Assembly (NCBI GenBank): GCA_943736015.1
Contig: OX031070.1
Location: forward strand, 39,114,173-39,178,172
Origin: Tridacna crocea
Taxonomy: Eukaryota; Mollusca; Bivalvia; Cardiida; Cardiidae
Length of the DNA: 64,000 bases
Direction: 5' to 3'
Shown here: piece by piece, positions 33,201-45,200 of the stretch
Position numbering within the stretch: the stretch's first letter is position 1
Layout: each line of letters starts with the position of its first letter
Made by a program: the position numbers and the translations under genes
Notes under the pieces: model-generated
Database searches by the model: none
Seen by the model: only the letters and a program-made list of their open reading frames with translations
What the model was told of the DNA's origin: nothing

Positions 33201-36200
33201 TTCCGTACCATCTGTTAATACTCGATGATATAAGTATTCACTCTTTAATTATTCTTTGCATAAAGGTCAATTTCAGATCAATTTGTTCCAGTAATACCAA
33301 CCTGTAATAGACTGATCAACGTGTGTTCTTGTTTCGCCATCATTCTCATTCATCAACGTGTCGAGCTGCTGAGCGGTGACCCAATGCAGGCTGCGGATCT
33401 GGGTCTGTATCTGTAAGTCTTTGGTCTCGTCATCAGTGGTCGGGGGACAAAACAGGTGTGTGTACATTTTAATGGTGACATACTTCTCGGCATAGTCTAG
33501 TAGACCTTCACAAATCTCTGGGTCTACATCTGGAACAACAAAGTTCTGCTTGTTTAGTTTAACCCTTAACCATACAATGACAACTTTTGACGATCTTTGA
33601 AAATAAGCCTTTTGAAAACATTGTGGGAAAAGGAGAAAATGCTGGTAACCAGCATTTTCTCCTTTTCCCACAATGTTTACTACCCTATTAATAAACAATT
33701 GTACCGTTTGAGCCACATTAAAATTGTTGTCTGCAAATGCTTTCAATTTGGACGGGGCTAAATTTTTGTCATTTGATACATTAAAATCAATTGAGAAACA
33801 AATTCCTACAACTTATATTAATCTCTCTTGATTCTGTTTCCTGGGAACTACACCAGTACTCACACTCCATGTATGGGCTAATCAAAGTCCCATGTTAACA
33901 CCTGCTCCTGGGTCTTTAACCCTTTACCACACAATCCCGACTCCTAAAGAAGGTTTTTAAAAACTTGTAGGAAAAGGAGAAAATGCTGGTACCCCGAATT
34001 TTCTCCTTTTCCCACAATGTTTTCTACCCAAAGAAACGTTGCACCATACAGCCGTACTGAATTGTTGTCTGCAAATACTTTCAATTTGGACTTGGCTAAA
34101 ATTTTGTCGTCTAGTAAGGGCTTAACTCGGGACCTATTGGTTACGAGCCTGATGTACTACCTCACAACCATGGACCCACACTTGTTTACTCTTTACCACA
34201 CAACCCCAACTTTTAATGACACTGATAAAGAAGGCCTTTGAAACATTATGGGACAAGGAGAAAATGCAAGTTACCAGCATTTTCTCCTTTTCCCACAATG
34301 TTTTCTACCCTATCCAATTCAAAATTCAATTTTTTATGTACATTTATTTTGTCGTCTGCAAATGCTTTGAATTTGGACCTCTCCAAAATTTTGCCATTTG
34401 GTAAAGGGTTAACCATTTACCACACAATCCTGAGATTTAAGTACCCTGTACAAAAAAGCCTTTTAAAAATATGTTGAGAAAAGGAGAAAAAATGTTGGTA
34501 ACCCCTTTCAAAAGTTAACAACAACTCCAAGTTTGATCCAAAGATCTTCCGTCAACATTTTTGCATAGCAACTCGGGCAACAAAATTTATACAAATGACA
34601 AACCCCAGGGCAATGAAAATACCTCAGTTTTTCTTCGAACACAGACAAGATAAAAATTCAAAGCAGGAAAATCAGCTGACCTTTGTAAAGTGAATTTGAT
34701 TCCATCCTCTCCAATAAATCCTGATAGAAGTCCATGACCAGTTCCGAGAGATCCTCGACAGACATGTCAATATGCTGATAAAGTCTGTCGACAAGTGACT
34801 GAACCATTTTCTTAAAATCTTGTCCTGTTGGCTTTCGAACCTTCCGCAGGTACTCCATTAGTTCACCTTTCACTTGCTGCGTGTCTTTGTTGACATGGCG
34901 ATTGGGGTCTTTACGGGGTTTCTGTTCCGGGGCAGTTTCTGCAATACAAAGAATTTACTGTACATGTTATTAATGTTTGGTGTTTGGTGTCTCAACTCTT
35001 TAGCAAAACAATCCCCAGTTTTAACAATAAGTTTGCTTTTGAAAACACTGTGGAAAAAGGCGAAAGTACTGGTAAACAGCAATTTCTACCTTCCTAACAA
35101 TGTTTCCTTCCCTATCAAAGAGACCCAAATGGATGTCAGCAGATATTTTGAATTCATCATATAGGAAACAGTTATTAATTAACCCTTTACCCCATAAGGC
35201 ATTTCTATGGTATCTCTAATTGACCCTAAATAACAGCAAGGATGAAGCTGTTTCTTATGTGTATATGACACCTTTTGATAGCGTAGAAAACATTGTGACA
35301 AAAGGTGAAATTGCTCGTGACGAGCAATTTCACCTTTTGCCACAATGTTTTCCAAAGGCTTCTACAAGCAATGCGTAGAAATGAGTATCTATGGAGTAAA
35401 GGTTTAACTCTTTACCAAAGGCTTCTTGCATAGGGTCAATAAAAGTCTGGATTGTGTGGTAAAGGGTTAAGTCTGTTCCTCAGGGTGGTTAACCCATTAC
35501 CACTCAATCCCTACTTTTGACGCCCCTGAGAAATAAGCCTTTTGAAAACACTGTGGGAAAAGGAGAAAATGCTGGTAACCAGCATTTTCTCCTTTTCCCA
35601 CAGTGTTTTCTACCCTTTCCAGAACAAATTTCTATTTTTCAATCAACTTTATTTTGTCGTCTGCAAATGCTTTCAAATTGGACGAGCCCAAAATTTTCTC
35701 GTGTGGTAATGAGTTAATCTTCTCAAACATAACACCTGACAGTAATAAAATCAGACTATATTTTCTGTTCTGTTCTCGGCATAATCAAGCCTTTATCAAA
35801 CTATCAGAAAATTTAACAACTTTTGACCAAAATGGAGAAAAGGTGGCACTAGCACTTTTCTCTTTTCCACAATATTTTCTACCCTTTAATCCTCAATCAT
35901 AAAACCCTGACTTGACTCTTTACCACACTACAAATTTTTGGACTGAACCAAATTCAGAACATATGCAGAGTGACAACAAATTAAACCTTGTTAATAAGAC
36001 GACTTCTGACACTGATAGGTTAAAAAATATTATGGGAAAAGGACAAAATGCTGGTTACCAGCATTTTCTCCTTTTACCACAATGTTTTCTATAGGCTTCC
36101 TTCACAGGGTCGTTAAAAGTCCAAAATTATGTGGTAAAGGGTTAATTCAACCAATCAGAACTTACCTAACAATAACTTGTAAATATCAATTGTATCATTT

Positions 36201-39200
36201 TTTTTATTTTGCTCCAAGGTATAAAACGTCCCATCCACACTGCTTATCAGCACAAAATCATCACATGGATCTCCCATCTTATGAATTCAGCCTTCTTATT
36301 ATCTTATAATCTCGCACTTCAATTTCTTGCACAAGTTTTAATGACTAATCTTAATATTAAACCTGATTAATTGGTATTCCCTGCTTGATCAATCGCCAAG
36401 AATGATTATGTTTTTCATTAATTATTATGATAATAATTAACTGTGTGCATTTTAACTAAATTAATTGTCTTTGCAGTCATGAATAATGAGTAACACTACT
36501 TAATCAGTCTATTTCAAACAGCACTATTATACATAATGACGACAGTTTCAAGATTATGCAACAATTAAAAAATCACCGGGGTACAGATAACTAGTTATGC
36601 ATATATTATATTTCAAGAAGTTTAACAGATTTGCTCTAATTTTAGTCTCCTACAAGAACTATTTCAGTCCTCAAAAAGATTTTCAGTCTTAAAATAGAAT
36701 TATTCCAGCCTCCATAAAAGATTTTCAGTCTCCAAAAAGAACTATTTCAGTCTCCAAACAGATCTATCAACTTTTTAACATTTTTATCCGTAACAAATAT
36801 CTTGTATTTCTGCAATGATGCAATCCTCTTGTCCTTCATCTTCTTTGTTCCAAGATGTTGGTGACAATCACCTACCAGGCTGTATTACAAGCCATTTTGC
36901 AGTCTTTCTCCACAATAATTCTATGATTGTTCCTATGATTTATATCCAACAAGTTTTCACCATCTGCAGTGCAATTTCTAGTTGGAATGAACTATTGACC
37001 CCTTTGTGTCCAATGGTAACAGAGTTTGCAAGCCAATAGTCCAATCAAAATTTGTCTTATATAAAATCAAAGTATCACGATCCCTTTTTAATCACCTCAG
37101 ATAATTTCCAAATGAGTTCACTTATACTTTAAATATACAATATAACACCAAGTGCAAGTTGTAAAAAAAACTTCTTTGTTAAAGTAGATTAAAGGTAACA
37201 ATATAGCCATGTAAGCCCAGCCCTGTTAGAACTGGGTTAGGTCGGTCTGAACTTGTCACTCAGACACTACATGGTATGCCAAACATCCAATACCTTGTTT
37301 ACCCTTTACAGTACATTCCCAAGGTTTGACAACTTTGAGGAGGGCTTTGGAAAACATATGTGGGAAAAGGAGAAAATGCTGGTAGCCAGCATTTTCTCAA
37401 TTTCCCTACAATTTTTTTTTACTTCTGTGAAAGTCAGTGGTCACTGTTTTGAGTTAGATCTATTTTGTCATCTGCAAAACCTTGCAATTTGGACAATTCC
37501 GAAATTTTGTTGTTTGGTAAAGAGTAAATCAACATACCACAATCATGTAACTGACCATTTGCCTGAGGACATATTCTGACTCGGCTCAATTTATACGGCA
37601 AGGATGACAAATGCAAATTTCAATCACCTTTATGCCCCCCACCCCCAAATTGCTTTATTTTTCCTTTTTTTTTTTCCAGTAGATAAACCAATCGTTTAAC
37701 CCTTAACCAATCAATGCCTGGTTTTTACGACCAAGAGGAAGAAACCGTCTGAAAAAATTGTGGGAAAATGAAAAATATTGGTAACCAGAATTTTCTCTCA
37801 ATGTTTGCTACTCTTCTTAAGTTATGTTTCAATTTTTGAGTCATGTTTATTATTTCATCTGCAAATGCATGCTTTCAATTTGGACAAGTCTAAAATTTTA
37901 TAGTTTTATAAAGAGTAAAGTGGGCCAGAGTTACATAATGCTCTACCAGACAATGCCAGATTTTAATGACCCTGTGGAAGAAAAAAATCATTTGAAAACA
38001 TTAAATTTTGTAAGAAAAGGAGAAAGTGCTAGTAACCTGCATTGTCTCCTTTTTCTACACTCTTCTCCAACCTATTAGAATGCTAAAGCACTTAATAAAA
38101 GGATCCCAACTTTTCTTATATTTGAAAAGGAAGATTTCTGAAAGCATTGTAGGAAAAAGAGAAAACACTGCTACCAGCATTTTCTCCTTTTCCCACAATA
38201 CTTTCAACCCTATCAAAGACAGAAATCATAGTGCAAGCTTCATTTGAGATCTCCACATGTATGCTTTCATTATCATGCAAGCAAAACTGTTGTAGTTTCA
38301 TAAAGAGTTGGCTGATTCATACTAATCTTGAATATGTTGTCTGCAGATGTTTTGAATTGGACAGAGTCTGAAACTTGTCAACTGTTAACCCATAACCACA
38401 CAGTCCCTACTTTTGATGACTCTGAGAAAGAAGCGATTAGAAAACATTGTGGGAAAAGAAGAAAATGCTGGTAACTATCATTTTCTCCTTTTCCCACAAT
38501 TTTTTCTACCATTCACAAAAAAAAAAAATTCAAATTTTCTCTCACTTTTATTTGTCGTCTGCAAAAGCTTTCGATTTGGACAAACCTAATATCGTGTCAT
38601 TTGGTAAAGAATTAACTCTTTACCACAAGACAAAATTTTGGACTTTTCCAAATTCAAAGCATTTGCAGACGACAAAATAAAAGTGACTGAAAATTTAAAA
38701 TTTGTTTTGAGAAGGGTAGAAAACATTGTGGGAATAGGAGAAAATGCTGGTTACCAGCATTTTCTCCTTTTCCCACAATGTTTTCTAAAGGCTTCTTTCT
38801 CAGGGTTGTCAAAAATAGGGACTGTGTGGTTATGGGTTAAACAAGGATAAGGATGTAATGTAAAACTTTCCTTGAAGCAAAAAATGATGCAAGCTGTTCA
38901 CTGACACCTTTATGAAGCAGTAACCCAGACAACCTGCCCTATTTTCCCAATAATGTCATACGTAATTGCATCCTACTAGATTTATCATTTTCCATCTACA
39001 ACAATAAACTGACCACTGCAAGGTGTAATTAGCACACCCCAATCTGTCAAAGTGTGGCCACCTGATAGGATGATGCAATTAAACTCAGGTGACCACTGAC
39101 CACTGTATCACTGTACCAGACAACAAAATTTGGGGTCTGAGTATTGATTAGGAATGACTATATGGTGTTCAATGCCATTTTCAACATAATTTCAGTTACA

Positions 39201-42200
39201 TTGTGGTGGCCAGTGCACCTATGCATGCTTTCCTGGAAACACTTTTACCAGAACTCTGCACAACTTTCTTTTCAAGCCACTTGGTGCTTTCCCAAATATC
39301 TATTGCCGAGACAATGGTCAGTGGTGGGAGAGGAATGAATCCTGTTGCAATGACTATCATTAATTAATCCTCCGTAAGAAAATGGACAAGCCAGGAATCA
39401 AACCCTCAACACCCTGTTCTCAAGTCCTGCACAATACCGACTGAGGTACCGGGGCCTGGCAGGGGGTTCGACTAAACTGAAGGCATTTGCAGATAACAAA
39501 TAAATTAATGTTTCTCATGTGATTATTTCTATTAACCCATTACCACACAATCCCTACTTATGAAGCCCCTGAGAAAGAAGCCTTTTGAAAACACTGTGGG
39601 AAAAGGACAAAATGCTGGCAACCCCTTTCCGACAATGTAAAAGAACAATAGAAATTCACTTTCTGAAAATTTTCTGCAAATGCCATGGTTGGTTTATCAT
39701 TCATTTTCTCCATCTATCGTCCTGCCTCCACTCAGAGTATATTGCTTTAAAGCCTTATGGAAAAGCAAGCCAAACTAATTGAAAACCTCTTCGTTTCAAG
39801 TCCTGTGTTTTACTGTCAGAACTTAGCAACAAAGCTCGGCTATAGAATTAGTCAGTACTGTATCATACCACAACAGAACAAAAAGAAACACTAATGTTAT
39901 GAATCAGCAATGTGAACATCTGCCAGCTGTCAATATAACAATAATTCAGACCTTTTGTTGTGCTAGGTTTCAATACAAAAAATCCTTTTCCTCCTCCATA
40001 TGGAAATTATTTAACCCATTACCACACAAACCCTACTTTTGATGCCCCTGAGAAAGAAGCCTTTTGAAGACACTGTGGGAAAAGGAGAAAATGCTGGTAA
40101 CCAGCATTTTCTCCTTTTCCAACAGTGTTTTCTACCCTTCCCAGAACAAATTTCAATTTTTCAGTCACCTTTATTTTGTTGTCTGCAAATGCTTTAAATT
40201 TGGACCAGTCTAACATTTTCTCGTGGGGTAAAGAGCTAACCCTTTGCCACAAAATCTTAAGTTTTAACGACTCTAAGAAATAAACCTTTTGAAAACATTG
40301 TTGAAAGTGGAGAAAATGCTAGTGACCCGCATTTTCCCCATTTTCCCACAATGTTTTACAAGCATTCCTTATTCTGAGCCATTAAAGGTGGTACTCGAGT
40401 AGTATAGGGTTCAAGGGATATTTTGGTTCTTCAGTCTGTCGAGAAATTACAAAAATAAGGATTTATCTCTAGAGAGAAAATATTATCATTTCAATATTAC
40501 GCAATAGCCTGCACCTAGCCTGTGCACTTAATTCAAACCCTTTAGCTTTAACACACAATCCTGAGTTTTAATAACCCTGATGCAGAACTTGAAAGCATTT
40601 TGGGAAAAGGAGAAAATGATGATTACCAGCATTTTCTCCTTTTCCCACTATGCTTTCTATCCTTTCAAAGACAACAGTTATTAGGCATTACCACACAAAC
40701 CCTACTTTTGAAAACATTGTGGGAAAAGGAGAAAATGCTGGTAACCAGCATTTTCTCCTTTTCCCACAATGTTTTCTACCTTTCCCAGAACAAATTTCAA
40801 TTTTTCAGTCACCTTTATTTTGTCGTCTGCAAATGCTTTCAATTTGAACCAGTCTAAAATTTTGTCGTTTGGTAAAGAGTTAAAGCAGCATTTGCAGACA
40901 ACAAAATAAATGTGGTTGAAAAAAGGGAAAATTGGAGTTTGAAGGGTAGAAAACCTTGTGGGTACAGGAGAAAATGCTGGTTACACGCATTTTCTCCTTT
41001 TCCCACAACGTTTTCAAAAAGCCTCTTTCTCAGGGTCTTTAAAACTCGGAATTGTGTGGTAAAGGGTTAAACTAGGGATTGCTTGGTAAAAGATTAAATA
41101 TTATATCTGCATAGTAACAGTCTATGAGTCAAATCAGGCAGTAAAATGATTACAACACAATGTGCTTAAAATGCAAGGTCAGCAAAACATTAATTTCACA
41201 GGTCAACAGCTAAATTGGATGACGTCAAATTGGTAACGTCAAACGGGTAACAGCAATATAATTCTTTAACTCTTATCCAAAGACCAATATTTAACTCATT
41301 ACCAAATGACAAAAGTTTAGGCTAAGCCAAATCGAAAGCATTTGCAGACGACAAAATAAAAGTGACTGAAAGTTTGAAATGTGTTTTGTAAAGGGTAGAA
41401 AACATTGTGGGAAAAGGAGAAAATGCTGGTTACCAGCATTTTCTCCTTTTCCCACAATGTTTTCTAAAGGCTTCTTTCTCAGGGTCGTCAAAAGTAGGGA
41501 TTGTGTGGTAATGGGTTAATGTAGGTTTGCTCAATCTGAAAGCGTTTGTAGATGGTTACATGTGGCTGAAATGATGCAATTCCTTTTGCAACAAAGTATT
41601 GCTGGAAACCAACATTTTATCCTTTTCCTACAATTTTTTTTTTAAAAGCAATTTTACTCAGGGTCCTTTAAGTGTGCAATCCAGAGTTTTAACAACCCAG
41701 AAGTACTGTTTTTCAGAACATTATTAACCCATTACCAAACAACAATATTGTAGACTGGTCCAAATTGAAAGCATTTGCAGACGACAAAATAAAGGTGACT
41801 GAAAAAGTGAAATTTGTTCTGGGAAGGATAGAAAACACTGTGGGAAAAGGAGAAAATGCTGGTTACCAGCATTTTCTCCTTTTCCCACAGTGTTTTCAAA
41901 TGGCTTCTTTCTCAGGGGCGTCAAAAGTAGGGATTGTGTGGTAATGGGTTAATAGTAGGAAATGCTGGTAACCAGCATGTTCCCCTTTTCCCGCAATGTT
42001 TTTTCAATGCTATCAAAAAGCATGATAAATTTTAAACTGCTATGTGATTATTCTTTTGCTTTGAACAAGTCTATTTTTTTTCTTTTTTGGTAAAGAATTA
42101 ATCATACGATAACAAAGAATAAATGATTGTTTGATACAGGGTCAATAGTTTTAATCCACCTAAGAATTTAACAAACATTTACTCCTAAAATTCAATAATC

Positions 42201-45200
42201 TACTAATCCACTCAAGACTTGTAACTATCCTTAACTCATTACCAAACGACAATATTTTAGGCTTGCCCAAATCGAAAGCATTTGCAGACGACAAAATGAA
42301 AGTGACTGAAAATTTTAAATTAGTTTTGTGAAGGGTAGAAAACATTGTGGGAAAAGGAGAAAATGCTGGTTACCAGCATTTTCCCCTTTTCCCACAATGT
42401 TTTCAAAAGGCTTCTTTTCCATGGGCATCAAAAGTAGGGATTGTGCGGTAATGGGTTAATCTCATTGACACCTTTAAATATTTAGTATTTACCATACAAT
42501 CCTGACTTTTAACAACCCTGAGAAGGAAAGTTTTTGAAAACATCATGGGAAAAGGGGAAAATGCTAGTAACCAGCATTTTCTCCTTTTCCCTCAATGTTT
42601 TCTTCCCTTCCCAAGCAAATTTCAATTTTTCAATCACATTTATTTTGTCATCTGCAAATGCTTTCAATTTGGACTAGTCCAAAATTTTGTGGTTTGGTAA
42701 AGGGTTAATTTCATAACCAAACAACAAAATGACTTGGTCTCAATGATATGCCTAAAGCAGACAAGGACACATTAGAAAAAAGGACAAATACACCAAACAG
42801 CTTTGATGGGCTGTCAACATGGTGTTTAATGAAGAAAATGCTGGTTACCAGCATTTTCTCCTTTTTCCACGATGTTTTCTATGGGTTTCTATCTCAGGGT
42901 CATTAACAATTGGGATTGTGTGGTAAAGAAATCAGCTTGTAGTGCAGTTCTGTTTCATTGGAAAACAAAGATTTAACCATTTTCCAAACAACCCCTTGAG
43001 GAAGATTGCTTTTTAAAACATTGTGGGAAAAGGAAAAAATGCTGGTGACCAGTATTTTCTCCATTTGCAACAATTTCCATCCTTTCAAACACATTCCTAA
43101 TACTTGAGCAATATTTGACGTATTATCTGCAAATGTTGTTGATTTATACAAGTCTAAAATTTTGTTGTTTAGTATAGAGTTTAGAGTAAAATAATAACCC
43201 TCTGCTTTTGGTACAAACTGATCAGAAAAGTGTCATGTGATATGATTTACACAGTGCAAGAACATCCATCACGTCGTTAAACAAATCTTTGACAGATCTT
43301 GACAATGACATTATTGCATCATCCCTATATCTTCTAGATCTTTTTATAACTCTTCACTAAACAACAACATTATAGACCTACCCGGATTCGAAAAAAAGTT
43401 CGGTGACATGATTTACACAGTGCAAGAATATCAAACGCTTCGTTAAACAAATCTTTGACAGATCTTGACAATGACATTATTGCATCATCCCTCAATGTTC
43501 TAGATCTATTTTTAAATCTTTTCCAAACAACAACATTTTAGCGATACCCAGATTCAGAAAAGTGTCCAGTGACATGATTTACTGAGTTCAAGAACATCAA
43601 TCACTGCATTAACAACCCTTGACAGACCGTGACAATGACATTATTGCATCATCCTTATAGATTCTAATTTTAACTCTGTACCTCTTTAAATTTTGTTGTA
43701 AAGAATTTGGAGTACAATAATAACCCTTTATTTTTGGAACAAACTGATCAGATAAGTGTCAGGTGACATGATACTTTCAATTGGGACAGTTCTTAGATTT
43801 TAGCCTCTGATACACAGATGAAGGGTTACCTCATCTCTTAACTCATTACCAAACGACAATATTTTAGGCTTGTCCAAATCAAAAGCATTTGCAGATGACA
43901 AAATAAAAGTGACTGAAAATTTGAAATTTGTTTTGTGAAGGGTAGAAAACATTGTGGGAAAAGGAAAAAATGCTGGTTACCAGCATTTTCTCCTTTTCCC
44001 ACATTGTTTTCTAAAGGCTTCTTTCTCAGGGGAGTCAAAAGTAGGGATTGTGTGGTAATGGGTTAAAGTCATTACCAGACAAAAAATTTCAGACTTGTCC
44101 AAATCAAAAGCATTTACAATCAGTTTTGAAATGTTGTTTCTCAATCGATGTAAACTAAATAAAATAAATGCAACAAAATAAATGAGACTAGAAAAGGTTT
44201 GTTTTGGTACCATAGACTTACCTTTAGTAGGTGTCATCCTAAAGATTGACTTCACTGTATGAGCCCTCTTGTTGACCTGTTGTGTTTTCTTTTCAGCAAA
44301 TTTGGAGAACAATGGTGTCTTCTCGGGACCTTCTGTCAGTCTGAAGTTTTGAGAAATATTGCAGTTCTTAGTGCTTCTTTCGTGAAAACCAAACAAAAGA
44401 ATAATCAAATCTATACCTAACATTAAGCAGGTTTGACAACCCTGAAGAAGAGGGCTTTAACTCATTACCAAACAACAATATTTCAAGCTTGTCCAAATGA
44501 ACAGTATTTGCAGACGACAATATAAAAGTGACAGAAAATTTGAAATTTGTTGTGTGAAGGGTAGAAAACATTGTGGGAAAAGGAGAAAATGCTGGTTACC
44601 AGCATTTTCTCCTTTTCCCACAATATTTTCTAAAGGCTTCTTTCTTGGGGTCGTCAAAAGTAGGGATTGTGTGGTACTGGGTTAACTCTTTACCACATGA
44701 CAAGATTTCAAACTTGTCCAAATTGAAAGCACTTTTAGATGACAAAATAAAAGTGGCTTAAAAATCAAAGTTTGTCTTGGGAAGGGTAGAAAACATTGTG
44801 GGAAAAGGAGAAAATGCTGGTTACCAGCATTTTCTCCTTTTCCCACAATGTTTTCTGAAGGCTTCTTTCTCAGGGTCTCAAGTCTGGATTGTGTGGTAAA
44901 GAGCTAAGCAAATCTGTGGGGAAAGGGAAAAAGTGTTGGTGACCAGCTTTTTTCCTTTTTCCAAGATGTTTTCTACCATTTCAAAGACAAATCTTATTCT
45001 GTAGGCCCTTACCATACGAACCCAAGTTCCAACGACCCTGGGAAAGAAGCATTTTGAAAACTCTGTATGAATAGGAGAAACTGCGGGTACACTTTCAAAG
45101 AGAAATTCTAAAATTTAATACATTCAAATGGACATCTGTAAAGGCGTTTAAAACTGACAAATTGACAAGTTTCAGCATTTGGTATAAAGAGAAAAAAGAT

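Noticed and set aside
36815..37039. Possible coding exon with 74 open codons
   Set aside because: No recognisable homology, no fitting splice sites for RABGEF1, and the opposite strand is interrupted by stops.
43196..43800. CRISPR-like array
   Set aside because: Units are contiguous 166-bp repeats without short repeats and unique spacers, in an animal genome.
44341..44423. Extending the RABGEF1 linker exon upstream to include [10 protein letters not shown]
   Set aside because: Only the acceptor at 44341 restores the phase left by the A20 exon, and it has a better splice-site context.
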